Part shown: one piece after another, positions 10,101-17,282 of the stretch | Position numbering within the stretch: position 1 is the stretch's first letter | Layout: each line of letters starts with the position of its first letter | Origin: a virus | DNA: 44,283 nt | IMG/VR virus record: IMGVR_UViG_3300007541_000040 | Coordinates: 1 to 44,283 of that record | Reading direction: 5' to 3' (one strand) | Position numbers and translations under genes: made by a program | The notes under the pieces: model-generated | Seen by the model: the letters and a program-made list of their open reading frames with translations, nothing else | Databases searched by the model: none | Told to the model about the DNA's origin: nothing

Positions 10101-11711
10101 GGAGCTGTCATTTTTAACTCAGCAGCAGAGTCGTCTATACCCGACGGGTTGGCTGTAAAAGACTTCAAGTGGAAGATTATCTCTCAGTCTCCTTTGTACA
10201 TCAAGAACCTGTACACTCTCTTCAGAGGGGGTGAGGTCAGCCCTGAGTTCAAAGCCTTCTATGAAGAGTACAGGTCAAGCGGAGGTAGAACAGGTTGGGC
10301 TTACAATCAGTCTATAGAGGAGTTGGCTAAGAGCTTGGAGACGGCCGACAACAAAGCCTTAGCTGGTGCTAAGTGGGCGAGGAAGAATATCTTAGGTTAT
10401 GTTGAAGATGTCAACGCATCTGTAGAGGACAGCTTCAGAATGGCTGCCTTTGTCGAAGCAAGAAAAGCTGGACAAGATATTGAGTCTGCTGCCTTGTTAG
10501 CCAAGAACATCACGGTGAACTTTAACCAATCAGGTGAATTAGGCCCGTTGCTGAATACGCTGTTCTTGTTCTTTGGATCGTCCGTACAGGGTACTAAGAG
10601 GTTCCTTCGGTCTATGTTCACCCTCAAGAGCACCAAGAAACCAAAGGGTGTTCTTGACGCATGGCATAACAATCTTAATACAGCACAAAAGTTTGCTGTT
10701 TTCTCTATGAACTTGGGCGCTGTTATCACGGCCATGAACTACGCTATTAGTGACGAGGAGGAGGATGGAATCCTTTACTACGACAAAATAGCCGACTTTG
10801 AGAAGGAACGTAACATCATCATTATGGTGGGGCCAAAAAAGCACGTAAAGATTCCGCTCCCTTACGGATACAATATCTTCCATCAATTAGGTACGATGTT
10901 TATGGAGGTGGCTAATGGTGGTAGGACAACCATGAACGCCTCTGTGTTCTTAGGCTCTTCGTTTGTTAACTCATTTGTTCCATTCTCCTTCGGAAACATC
11001 GACTCCGCATCCGATTTAGCCAAGTCGTTTATACCAACAGCCTTTAGAGGGGCAGCGGATGTCTTTACGAACGAGACATACTTCGGATCCCCTGTCTTCC
11101 AAAAGAACTTGCCATTCGGCCCGCCCAAGCCAAATTCAGAGCTTTCGTTCAGAGGTCCTGATTGGTGGAAAGAAACCTTTAAGTTCATAAACAAAGCTAC
11201 TGGCGGTTCTGAATATGTGTCAGGCGGGGTGGATATAAATCCTGACGGACTCATGTACATGGTTAACTACTATATCGGTGGCTTAGGAAGGTTTGTGTCC
11301 AGGACAGGCAACCTGATCAGCAACGTTAATCAAGCCGACTTCGATGTCTCTAAGATTCACATGGATGCCAACGAGATGCCTATACTCAGAAACTTTATGG
11401 GAGGAGCTAACAAGTACTACGACTTTGATAGGTACGAAGAGTTCTCTAAGGAGATAGAACAGATGGGTGAAGAGTTGAAGTCAGGTAATTTGATAGAAGA
11501 CAAAGAAAGATACAGAGGAATACCGCAGCTTGTTCAGTACAACAAGAACGTAAACAAGAAGCGCAGGATGATTTGGGAGGCTAAAAATGAAGCCAAAAAG
11601 ATCGATGACTACGCAGAGAGAGAGGATAGGCTGTTCGAACTAAATGAGATGGAGAGGGAATTGATAGCAAACTTTAACATGCAATATGAAAAACTCAGAG
11701 GAGAAAATTAA
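4113..11711 (+). CDS. Giant polyvalent ejection-type virion protein with zincin motif (T7 gp16-like position)
   Basis: 2532 aa, the largest gene here. Hydrophobic, Ala/Gly-rich segments occur around residues 340-365, 440-455 and 530-560, followed by coiled-coil-like stretches (590-700). A zinc-peptidase signature is present: His1528-Glu1529-x-x-His1532 (HELAHVFEH), followed by Glu1561 in EAFARGFE, the expected third ligand of gluzincin-like domains in phage polyvalent proteins. The C-terminal third has the layout I associate with LPD38-type polyvalent C-termini: SPAFVFVNYFRD (1984-1995), TVNFNQSG (from 2134) and LFLFFGSSVQGTKRF. Such proteins are packaged and injected with the DNA. The zincin could process other ejection proteins or host targets; that is inference. 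The following holin gene starts inside its 3' end (26-bp overlap). Confidence 0.7.
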   Translation: MEPKTAQEYFNHFIRYNMDVPSASNMMRLLKPDEEVANEAMKLLYDYRGQNPISENTKQLNPTVDKVMGAIPGAYDAAKDKALREVLQKNNIVPEQFMMENPDADILHVIQATNPDYVEQRNKAENAVYESGLPGIGPMGMFEFQSSEDKPSGILDFLQFSGSGGVQNTLSDTKRNEYLDRLDSRAVQAFESEYILPQINEEIRKLIPEDFYKNKEAVGELERGLRERLKDEGLTFGMDIDNDGLIGLKGVDEEDTESAFGKSLSELGIGFLELSNFAFDWGEEPTDDVEYDEEDITYFNAMFDRGIKKELAKRWRNEYVTNAKSIDEINAKVEAEGASFDSFLDYFGVMGDLMASSIVPMTEVGLTALVTKKAGKRAWNKMAASPNKFIKNHVNTTQMTTTGILATGLQMVHVRENVKDEAWYQNLDNMQKFMYTSIQAAGEVVPALIGGAIISRGVNKLKASAFEAKAESSYLKMVGKVMGTALASMGRGFAEEAITEGVTSAIQYYNDYKYRTLGGDPNAKFDVEEMWNRTVSAAMAGGVMGLAFAGLGSTVGTAVGITKGIAEVKDKRKMDSDPKYREFRHNVETISSDPTIKAAKNEIDQLAKQLKNAKTPEEKQELQNRLDEVASNMGVRHAAIVKAYQQLQEENPALHQKLFNVNSLINNLVARYKAISVDDSPAKGGIEKQLHDAIRRRSELETEGNVQQKVADQINGKLNEVNTKIGRFRMKQGYAPQSMTIDAQVDETLRAAEVERALNSLSTHTKEQMKETYGVMRKTFNLPAEQAYHAAEIANRMIGNMARRSGMSFDAARALIVFKKGDKGMEAGLKKGGKALFQNNYLDRRTGLRYEYDKNSKRFEQLKADGRITEDKTLADFEGEFMWVHGPDDAGTMNIYVGNDLVYEGKGGAYYPMKFADQNAFWASRGKTLAENAAKTLNEAARKSKSGNAMMSLMTGNFAKILNSSLGYRGAVELLIGLSKKRKGLGITPDMIKAAMIRTLEKDDKANGISERSSLNKVKERFYESYDDMSFDDRAKMFHSSNNSFLGELSVLLKKLPKEQQLAIRQVIRNPYSTGGAEASRTSLVDGLSYMLAEPHVRDLYRKYPTGSFAYAVVEAVRPEGMSKDEDLIYAEESDLHESYPYMLKVKPGVQVKIHFLQEHVEYNDSFMDPETGLTQGLELSEVGKPKSYFGGQIQASTMPMQVKTEHSRVGEIEWLETPIQNMKESGISSRNEIVQQAANDLYEGKITNEEFQQIVAENSPIDEIIKFFKAVDENHAAEGLGNKADKMFKPFVNPDTGEKLEKVGLRLDIPAYLNKNAWVVSVHDGTVANGKVASYMPAARLTNVEFVTDPNIAINIAKGKSKSTFARMIGTPVDIEGETWNEVGENGQRMIEEIVDSPNWTQVGMNPFRHSFFWDRVTKAPVVSADEVIQVGGNVYAKNVQYAAKTDDRFKVKDPKVKPVKQQKLNKKGEPQFNKDGSPIMETIYTYLKDANGKDMLFQDSKGAMVVEDSRFIVYSLTDPDVSTPLHELAHVFEHYLTPEERAQIMAWAGHDTWTRETSEAFARGFEKFLSEKAADVTLSPGMKKLFGKFREWLLDIYQGITGSEIDLELNAPMRNIYNKMIEPTPEQNRRFFKESRNQPNNKVADDESQSVQAKQLDRTKLEMLGIVLDRMFGDRYREVKELVKDIESKLPRALRFSSREQLFYGRSAARLEDAKREMFEPFHKKRSEAGVSLDMLSEFLHALHAGERNAMIFERSQGQVQDGSGMSSQEAREVFGKYNERQLAVLRDLANDVYAMLAEIRELQVEYGLESQETIDAYENMFQFYVPLRGFADADYEQQTDAGVKLPSGTGFSVRGSGNLKAKGRKTQAANILLQIERMHAATLLAGERNTVINSLYDLAANNPDPSVWTITNQRPEGKMMDHAVEIRRDGQRSYIVFADRRYADQLNNAPGKKLQAFMDVLEATKIRSLNNFLRSSFTTLSPAFVFVNYFRDAGAVIFNSAAESSIPDGLAVKDFKWKIISQSPLYIKNLYTLFRGGEVSPEFKAFYEEYRSSGGRTGWAYNQSIEELAKSLETADNKALAGAKWARKNILGYVEDVNASVEDSFRMAAFVEARKAGQDIESAALLAKNITVNFNQSGELGPLLNTLFLFFGSSVQGTKRFLRSMFTLKSTKKPKGVLDAWHNNLNTAQKFAVFSMNLGAVITAMNYAISDEEEDGILYYDKIADFEKERNIIIMVGPKKHVKIPLPYGYNIFHQLGTMFMEVANGGRTTMNASVFLGSSFVNSFVPFSFGNIDSASDLAKSFIPTAFRGAADVFTNETYFGSPVFQKNLPFGPPKPNSELSFRGPDWWKETFKFINKATGGSEYVSGGVDINPDGLMYMVNYYIGGLGRFVSRTGNLISNVNQADFDVSKIHMDANEMPILRNFMGGANKYYDFDRYEEFSKEIEQMGEELKSGNLIEDKERYRGIPQLVQYNKNVNKKRRMIWEAKNEAKKIDDYAEREDRLFELNEMERELIANFNMQYEKLRGEN

Positions 11712-12141
11712 AGACGGCAAGCTGGGAGATTGGCTCAAAGAAAAAGCACCTAACATACTTGACTTAGCTGGGGATCTTCTCCCAGACAAAGGAGTTCTTG
11801 GTGTGGTCAAGAGGTTGGTTGACGGAGACCCTGATGTATCCCCTCAGGATAAGCTTGAGTTTGAGAAGTTATGGATGGACTACGAGGTCAGAATGCAAGA
11901 ACAGGTGACTCGAAGGTGGGAAGCCGACATGTCCAGCGACGTAAAACTTGCTAAGCTTATAAGACCTAGTATAATGATAGCTTTATTGTTATTTTTTATG
12001 GTTATAACTGTATGGGACGCGCTGACCGATGGATTTATGCCACGCGAGAGTTTTGTAGATTTGCTACAAGTATTAATGCTCACTGTGTTCGGTGCGTATT
12101 TTGCTGGAAGGACCATTGAGAAGACGACAAATAAAAAATGA
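11686..12141 (+). CDS. Holin of the 3-TM superfamily (Holin_3TMs-like)
   Basis: 151 aa. An amphipathic soluble N-terminal half ends in the family signature RRWEADMSSD...LAKLIRPS (Arg76-Arg77-Trp78, Arg93-Pro94). At least two membrane helices follow (about 95-112 and 122-141) and then a basic tail. This is the pattern of the Holin_3TMs family: inner-membrane proteins that oligomerise into holes and time lysis. The start overlaps the upstream giant gene by 26 bp, and no later Met fits. It overlaps the downstream M43 protease gene by four bases (ATGA), so the two are probably translationally coupled. The endolysin candidate is far away (32787-33248), so the lysis genes are split. Confidence 0.75.
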   Translation: MKNSEEKIKDGKLGDWLKEKAPNILDLAGDLLPDKGVLGVVKRLVDGDPDVSPQDKLEFEKLWMDYEVRMQEQVTRRWEADMSSDVKLAKLIRPSIMIALLLFFMVITVWDALTDGFMPRESFVDLLQVLMLTVFGAYFAGRTIEKTTNKK

Positions 12142-13331
12142 TGAGAAAATTCATTCTACTCTTAGCTATTTTGTCAGGTTATATCCTGACTTTTGCTCAA
12201 AAGGATACTACCAGCCTGTGCGCTGTCTTAGAAGAGGAATCGTTCAACCGAGTGGACGAAGACTACCAAGATCCATCCAATATCTACTGGAAGGACGTTA
12301 AAATAGTCGTTCACGTACACTACTCTATCTACGACTCATGGGCTGAAATACCTGAAGAGCATGTATACAACGCCATTGACAACCTGAATGATCAGTTTGA
12401 AGATTATTTGTTCAACTTCGACCTGATTCAAATTCAGTATCACGACATGATTGACGGGAGTCAAGACGGATGGGAGCTTGCCACAGGGGCTAAGTGTTTC
12501 CCTTATAGCACTTCAACGATGGTTGGGTATATTGGGAATAAAGCTTGGGACACAGATGAGTTCATGAACATCCACTTAGTACCTCGTATGTGCGGAACAG
12601 TGTTGGGATTCGCTTACCGATACCCAGCTTACTACAACGTAGCTGATGGTGTGTGGGTAGAAACGTCAGTATTCGGAATGGATGGCGATTATTTGTTTTT
12701 GAACAGAGACGAGAACAAAACATTAGTCCACGAGGTAGGCCACTATTTAGGCTTGCATCACGTATTCAACGGAGTAGATTTCTGCGGTGAGGATGCTGAT
12801 GCTGACTGCACAACGATTCATGACAACGTATGTGACACCCCTCCGACCAAAATAAACTGGACGTGTGAATCGCCAGTATGCTCAAGCTTCAACCCTGACA
12901 GACCTTGGGCTGACTACATCCACAACAACCACATGGATTACTATATCGACTCATGCAGAACAGCATTCACTGAGGGTCAGTTTAGGTACATGCACAACCA
13001 CATGGTTTACAATCGCCCAACAATCATTGATGAGAACGATATTAATTGTCTTGGGGACGTAAATGGAGATTATGTTGTCGGTAGTAATGATTTGATTTCA
13101 ATTCTTGGGTGTTGGGGTGAAGCAGCAGATGGAAACTGTTTTGCTTGTGATATAGACTCTGATGGTATTGTAGGGTCAACAGACCTTCTGATCATAACAT
13201 CAGCGTATGGGAATCAATGCTATGGCCCCATGTGGGATTACATAGAAGAGGCTCCACCTGTAGGTACATCAAGAGAGATTAACGTAGAGAGACGTTGGAG
13301 AGACGTAATAAACGACATCTATAAGCAATGA
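12138..13331 (+). CDS. Secreted M43 (cytophagalysin/pappalysin-type) zinc metalloprotease with C-terminal dockerin-like repeats
   Basis: 397 aa. The N-terminus is a classical signal peptide (basic MMRK, hydrophobic FILLLAILSGYIL, cleavage probably near FAQ), so the product should leave the cytoplasm. The catalytic core contains HEVGHYLGLHH, the metzincin HExxHxxGxxH (His198, Glu199, His202, His208), and a Met-turn NHMDYY with Met266 followed by a Cys and 'FTEGQ', typical of M43. Paired Cys residues suggest disulfides. Two calcium-loop repeats follow: GDVNGDYVVGSNDL (306-319) and CDIDSDGIVGSTDLL (337-351), resembling dockerin or EF-hand modules of secreted bacterial proteins. A ~45-residue tail ends the protein; I see no clear T9SS sorting domain. 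It is coupled to the holin (ATGA) and to the next small gene (ATGA). Its role may be host-surface degradation, lysis or release; unknown. Confidence 0.85.
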   Translation: MMRKFILLLAILSGYILTFAQKDTTSLCAVLEEESFNRVDEDYQDPSNIYWKDVKIVVHVHYSIYDSWAEIPEEHVYNAIDNLNDQFEDYLFNFDLIQIQYHDMIDGSQDGWELATGAKCFPYSTSTMVGYIGNKAWDTDEFMNIHLVPRMCGTVLGFAYRYPAYYNVADGVWVETSVFGMDGDYLFLNRDENKTLVHEVGHYLGLHHVFNGVDFCGEDADADCTTIHDNVCDTPPTKINWTCESPVCSSFNPDRPWADYIHNNHMDYYIDSCRTAFTEGQFRYMHNHMVYNRPTIIDENDINCLGDVNGDYVVGSNDLISILGCWGEAADGNCFACDIDSDGIVGSTDLLIITSAYGNQCYGPMWDYIEEAPPVGTSREINVERRWRDVINDIYKQ

Positions 13332-13477
13332 AGTACATAAAAAGAAAGGACGGGAGTAAGTCTCCTCGTGGCTTGTGGGATAACATTAGAGCCAAGAGAA
13401 AGAGAGGTGAGAAGATGCGCAAGAAAGGCGAAGAGGGAGCGCCTACAGAGGAGGCTATCAAGAGGTCACAGAAATGA
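13328..13477 (+). CDS. Small basic phage protein with 'KSPRGLWDNIRAKR' signature
   Basis: 49 aa, starting MKYIKRKDGSKSPRGLWDNI and ending in GEEGAPTEEAIKRSQK. I recall this short, highly basic, Gly/Lys/Arg-rich type of protein from many marine phage genomes; its function is unknown. The start codon overlaps the protease stop (ATGA), and its own stop overlaps the start of the next gene (ATGA), which strongly supports the reading frame. It carries the MK-x-I-K-R N-terminus shared with several other proteins of this phage. Confidence 0.8.
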   Translation: MKYIKRKDGSKSPRGLWDNIRAKRKRGEKMRKKGEEGAPTEEAIKRSQK

Positions 13478-14175
13478 GGCCGATAAAGAACGGGGACCCA
13501 ACAAAAAAACCAACAGGTTACTACGCAGTAGCCGAAAGCACAAGCACTCAATCTCCTATTGATCCTAACGTTCTTCGAGAAGCTAACGAATTAAGCGACA
13601 TTATTAAACGAGCTCAACTACAAGAAGAAATTCAAATGCTCGGATACCCATTTTCTTGGAGCGGACGGGTAACCCCAGTAGATAGCCCGCTTGATTACAT
13701 AATAGGGTTAGGCCCTTCGGTGGCAAGAGGGTTAACAAGAACAGCTTTAAAAAGCGCTTATAAACTTAACCCATTTGCAAATAAACTTAATAATCCAAGT
13801 GCATTCTATAGAATTGCGGGAAGAGACGCATTTGAAGATGCGATGTCTTCTGGAGTAGTAAGATCTATAACTATAATTCCAGAAGGATCTGATCTTTTTT
13901 CAATAATGAAATCAAGGCCCACATCCTTTCCTAGCTATGCCAAAGGAGCTCCAAATCTAACGTACTTAAGAAATGCAGACGACGTTATTTTTAAAAATAG
14001 CGGGCCAATGTATAAACGTGGTGATATACTCCCAAATGGGAATGTACTTACGGGAAGACATTGGGCATATAGACCTTATGATGAAGTAACTGAAAAAGTA
14101 GCGAAATCAATACCAGTAGAGGAAATTTATGAAGCTACTCCACATTGGTTAATGGGGCATAAAAAACTATACTAA
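13474..14175 (+). CDS. Hypothetical protein, MRPIK N-terminus, possible toxin/ART-like domain
   Basis: 233 aa. The N-terminal ~90 residues look disordered or helical and begin MRPIKNGDPTKKPTGYYAV. The C-terminal ~110 residues begin with FYRIAGRDAFEDAMSSGVVR, continue with a 'SYAKGAPNL' segment and end in VEEIYEATPHWLMGHKKLY. A 'Yr-x-x-G-x-x-a-x-x-d-A-x-x-S-G-x-v-R ... aKGaP' layout recurs in phage virion-associated proteins and reminds me of ADP-ribosyltransferase-like folds, but I cannot identify catalytic residues with confidence. The sequence is more A/T-rich than its neighbours, suggesting separate acquisition. Coupled upstream by ATGA; five bases separate it from the next gene. Confidence 0.65.
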   Translation: MRPIKNGDPTKKPTGYYAVAESTSTQSPIDPNVLREANELSDIIKRAQLQEEIQMLGYPFSWSGRVTPVDSPLDYIIGLGPSVARGLTRTALKSAYKLNPFANKLNNPSAFYRIAGRDAFEDAMSSGVVRSITIIPEGSDLFSIMKSRPTSFPSYAKGAPNLTYLRNADDVIFKNSGPMYKRGDILPNGNVLTGRHWAYRPYDEVTEKVAKSIPVEEIYEATPHWLMGHKKLY

Positions 14176-14179
14176 CCAA

Positions 14180-14464
14180 ATGAAAACTATAAAGAGACGT
14201 AGGAAGAAAGCTGCTAGAGACATGAGAAAAGGCATGGGTGTCATGCCTAACGACGGTGATGTATCTACTCACCTGATGGCTAGTGTAGATGCTGATGGAA
14301 AAATCTTTGTTTTCCCGACCATCTACCCTGTCTCTCCAAACAATTATGTCGATCAGTCGTTTGATGAAGCACTCGATAGGGGAGAGGTGTTCGAGTTTAA
14401 AAACCCAAGGAGAGCTGACAGATTTGCAAGAGGTTCGTGGAAACCAAGAGTTATTAGAAAGTAA
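14180..14464 (+). CDS. Small phage protein of the 'STHLMAS...FPTIYP...RGSWK' type
   Basis: 94 aa: a very basic N-terminus (MKTIKRRRKKAARDMRKG), then GVMPNDGDVSTHLMASVDADG, VFPTIYPVSP and a C-terminal ADRFARGSWKPR. The conserved pieces (n-STHlMa, FPTiyP, A-x-x-FA-x-GSWK) match a small domain I recall from tail/ejection-module proteins of phages; no function is known to me. It belongs to the run of small MK-x-I-K-R genes after the protease and is separated from the next gene by two bases. Confidence 0.7.
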   Translation: MKTIKRRRKKAARDMRKGMGVMPNDGDVSTHLMASVDADGKIFVFPTIYPVSPNNYVDQSFDEALDRGEVFEFKNPRRADRFARGSWKPRVIRK

Positions 14465-14466
14465 AA

Positions 14467-14745
14467 ATGAAACCGATAAAGAGGGGAAAAGAGCAAACAC
14501 AGCCTGATTTGGCGACCTTATACAATATGCTCAGGGCTTTAGAACTTGGTTATGAGCCTGAAGACGGACACTGGCCTTCAGTGGACTACACAAATGGTAT
14601 GTGGCTCAAGTCTGCAAAGCACCCAACAGCGATAAAAGAGCTGCTCTATGGCTACCTAAGTGGAAACCATTACAAGACTCACGACTTGGTTTCAAACCCA
14701 AAGGGATACTTCGGAGAAGATCAATTGCAGTATATACCTAAATAA
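14467..14745 (+). CDS. Small phage protein, MKPIKR N-terminus, 'GHWPSVDYTNGMWLKSAKHPT' type
   Basis: 92 aa. After MKPIKRGKEQTQPDLATLYN comes a compact domain containing ELGYEPEDGHWPSVDY, GMWLKSAKHPTAIKELLYG and a C-terminal NPKGYFGEDQLQYIPK. The spacing of GHwPd/s...Y-G-x-W-K-x-x-HPT...S resembles short domains found in phage virion-associated proteins, often next to the STHLMAS type encoded just upstream. It is the last + strand gene before the early block and ends two bases before a strong terminator hairpin. Function unknown. Confidence 0.7.
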   Translation: MKPIKRGKEQTQPDLATLYNMLRALELGYEPEDGHWPSVDYTNGMWLKSAKHPTAIKELLYGYLSGNHYKTHDLVSNPKGYFGEDQLQYIPK

Positions 14746-14746
14746 A

Positions 14747-14775
14747 GAGGGGCAGCCTTCATTGGGCCGCCCCTC
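14747..14775. terminator. Bidirectional intrinsic terminator between convergent gene blocks
   Basis: The arms GAGGGGCAGCC (14747-14757) and GGCCGCCCCTC (14765-14775) pair over 11 bp with one A/C mismatch and a 7-nt loop. ACATTTTAA follows on the + side and a T-rich stretch follows when read on the - side. It sits between the ends of the + strand late genes and the - strand nucleotide reductase gene, so it can stop transcription from both. Positions 14776-14859 show nothing else. Confidence 0.75.
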
Positions 14776-14859
14776 ACATTTTAAGGTAGCGTCTGCACTA
14801 ACGGTGTAACGCATCGCTAAGATAATACATCTGCATTATCCAGCATTGGTCTATCCTCT

Positions 14860-16752
14860 TCATCGTACTGGACATGCTCCACCTTCGCAGTCTTGGATGT
14901 CTATATCGTCCATTGACAAAGTATCCAAGGAGGTTATAGGTGTTACTCTCTCCCGCAACTCTGTGAACTCCTCTTCGGTAATCTCTTCCAAAGGAGCCTG
15001 ATCGAATCCGTGATCGTTGTGCAACAAGAATGAAACAGACTTGACGTTCTTGTAGTTGAGACGCAACCACTCCTTAATCTCCTCAAGTTCCTCTTTGCGG
15101 TAGTAGATGGTGACAGAAACAGCATTGTCGGACCACTCGGCTTGCAAGCGCTTGATGACTTCCAGTTGATCAACAGCGGTCATGTCGTTAGCGAACTTAG
15201 TGCCAACAGGGAACTGACAAGGAAAAGAAACGACAGAAGTACCCTTGTCTTCAGTCCCGTCAAAGTTTCTCACGTACTCAATGGGATAGTTGTGCTCTCT
15301 TGCTGCTCTAACAAGATCGCTATCTGATGCCATTCTAATTCTCCTGATGTAATACTGGCTGTACCCTGGATGAGCTCCTGGTGTAACGCCAGCAAGAAGA
15401 CTAAGCGTTCCTGATGGCTTAACAGTGGTGAGCTTAATAGAGGTAGGAAATCCAGCCAATCGTGAGTACTCATCATCATAAATTCTTAGTTGTTCGTAGC
15501 AGTCAGACAGCCAAGAACGCTGCTCTTCTGTGGCCTGAAGATACCCCGTAACCCCAATACCCATCCGCATATTCTTGTGTACAATATCTTCCGTCTCCTC
15601 AACAGCGCATGGGATAGCTAAGCTGTGCTTGTTGATGCGATACAAGAGCCGTGACACACGCAATAACTCCTCGTAGTTCTCTATGTTCGGCAGGTAGATT
15701 TCAGCCAAGCAGCACGTCTCAAAATTAGCGAGAGACTGCTCTGCACACGGATTGAACCCTTGGACATCAGGATCTGGGTACTGATTCTCAAACGTTCTAC
15801 CTTGCTTGCGAGAAGCCTCAAGGTTAATGAGTCCGTATGGCTCTCCGTTGCCGTTATATCCCTCCCAAAACTCATCAGGAAGCTGTGTGATATCGGAACA
15901 GATTACGCTGTTGTTAGACATAGCCCTCCAGTTTGGGATGTTGCCTAAGTCCCACCGCTTTGCTCTCAGGTAATCAATGTCATCACTATCACCGAGCGCT
16001 ATCTGAGCAGAACGTCTTACGTTACCAGCCACGACAATACGTCCGATGATGTTCATGATGTCCAAGCAATCAACAGGAGAGAGTCTCTTGCCTGACCTCT
16101 TATTCAGTATCTTGTTGATCTCTTGCATGCCCCACACCAAGTCTTCAGGTCCAGAGGCTGTCCCTCCAAATCCTTTGATTGGCGACCCCTTGGATCTGAT
16201 GAGGTGTGTGGCAAAGGTGAAGTCTTTTCCTGTTACAAACGAAGCCTCAAGAACACGCTGAAGCAGCTCAACCCACCCTTCGCGTGAGTCGGGTACGATA
16301 AAGTCAGCGTCGTTCTCATCCTTTCTTTCCACCTTGACACGCGCCTTTACCTTCGGAAGCTGGTATACGTTCTCTCTTTGGATGTTGAAACCAACACCAG
16401 ATCCCAACATCAACATCTCGAATGCCCAAGTGAACGGACGAATAGGGTCGTCAACTACCACAAAGGCACAATTCTGAAGTGACGGAAGGCCAAGTCGGTC
16501 AACAGTCTCCGTGCCTAACTGCCACAGGAATCTCCCCGCTACCGTACCCTTCAGGTTCATCATCATGTCCCTTACCTGACCTTCTTCGTAGGTGGTAAAT
16601 CCGCAGTTGAGCTGGGTTCTACAAGCGTCTATAACGCGCTCAATAGTATCGGGCCACTCTTCTGTTTTGCCGTTTTCCATCGGCCTTGCGTAGGTTCTTT
16701 TGAAGACAGGGTAGCCTACTTCCCCCCAAGGAATTTCCTTAGTTTGTAACAT
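14860..16752 (-). CDS. nrdJ: Class II adenosylcobalamin-dependent ribonucleotide reductase (RtpR/NrdJ type)
   Basis: 630 aa. It reduces ribonucleotides to deoxyribonucleotides for phage DNA synthesis, using a cobalamin-generated thiyl radical. The finger-loop motif Asn334-Pro-Cys336-Ala-Glu338 carries the radical Cys and its acid partner. The redox pair is Cys95 (SLQNCAF) and Cys347 (FETCC); the 11-residue gap Cys336-Cys347 matches the Lactobacillus RtpR arrangement 408/419. The C-terminus ends CEGGACPVR, giving the shuttle pair Cys622/Cys627. LLGSGVGFN-like (115-123) and KPSGTLSLLAG segments fit the barrel. It is a single-chain enzyme with no small subunit gene nearby. It is the last gene of the minus-strand block. 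A 44-bp gap upstream contains TAATTTTA with a TTG nine bases before it, a weak promoter candidate. Confidence 0.9.
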   Translation of the reverse strand: MLQTKEIPWGEVGYPVFKRTYARPMENGKTEEWPDTIERVIDACRTQLNCGFTTYEEGQVRDMMMNLKGTVAGRFLWQLGTETVDRLGLPSLQNCAFVVVDDPIRPFTWAFEMLMLGSGVGFNIQRENVYQLPKVKARVKVERKDENDADFIVPDSREGWVELLQRVLEASFVTGKDFTFATHLIRSKGSPIKGFGGTASGPEDLVWGMQEINKILNKRSGKRLSPVDCLDIMNIIGRIVVAGNVRRSAQIALGDSDDIDYLRAKRWDLGNIPNWRAMSNNSVICSDITQLPDEFWEGYNGNGEPYGLINLEASRKQGRTFENQYPDPDVQGFNPCAEQSLANFETCCLAEIYLPNIENYEELLRVSRLLYRINKHSLAIPCAVEETEDIVHKNMRMGIGVTGYLQATEEQRSWLSDCYEQLRIYDDEYSRLAGFPTSIKLTTVKPSGTLSLLAGVTPGAHPGYSQYYIRRIRMASDSDLVRAAREHNYPIEYVRNFDGTEDKGTSVVSFPCQFPVGTKFANDMTAVDQLEVIKRLQAEWSDNAVSVTIYYRKEELEEIKEWLRLNYKNVKSVSFLLHNDHGFDQAPLEEITEEEFTELRERVTPITSLDTLSMDDIDIQDCEGGACPVR

Positions 16753-16796
16753 GTAAAAAAGATTTTTGGGACGGTAAAATTACACCAAAAACAACA

Positions 16797-17282
16797 TCAA
16801 ATAACCCAAGTTCTTGTGGTTACTAAAGCCTTTATATCATCCTCCTTGACCTTTGCGATGAGGTCTTTTCTGCCGTCCCTTTGGTAAGCCCTCAGGTACG
16901 CTTGACGCTTGTCGTCTGTGACAACAGGGTCAACAACAGACTCCCAAAAGTCAAGCAATTCATCCCTGTCAACAACCAAAAACCTCCTATCTGTATCGTC
17001 CAAATAGAAGGCTATGCAGTCAGACTGCCCTCTCAACCACCCATCGTTTCCATTTACGTTGGTGTACTCAATCCACATCTCATTAGGAGAAGAAGACTTT
17101 TTTATGTCAAACCCACGACGCTTAGTGAGCAGCGGATTGAACACGTAGTAGTCGATGTGTTTGTTGATATCGTCAACAAAGCTGGCCTTCTCCACTTCCC
17201 AACCCTTAGCCGTTGCGAAGTTCTCAAAGGCCATCTCAGCCATCATACCTTTAATCCAACTGTCTCGTCTCCTGCTGTTCAT
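16797..17282 (-). CDS. Putative PD-(D/E)XK-fold nuclease-like protein
   Basis: 161 aa. The layout WIKGMMAEMAFENFATAKGWEVEKA, then HIDYYVF and GFDIKKS, gives an early Glu, a mid Asp and a D-x-K triplet, the order expected of PD-(D/E)XK nucleases. Similar small proteins occur beside replication and recombination genes in T4-like and T7-like phages. No further domain is seen. The start overlaps the end of the upstream 76-aa gene by 32 bp. The nuclease call rests on the motif pattern only; it could be an inactive member or a different fold. Confidence 0.55.
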   Translation of the reverse strand: MNSRRRDSWIKGMMAEMAFENFATAKGWEVEKASFVDDINKHIDYYVFNPLLTKRRGFDIKKSSSPNEMWIEYTNVNGNDGWLRGQSDCIAFYLDDTDRRFLVVDRDELLDFWESVVDPVVTDDKRQAYLRAYQRDGRKDLIAKVKEDDIKALVTTRTWVI

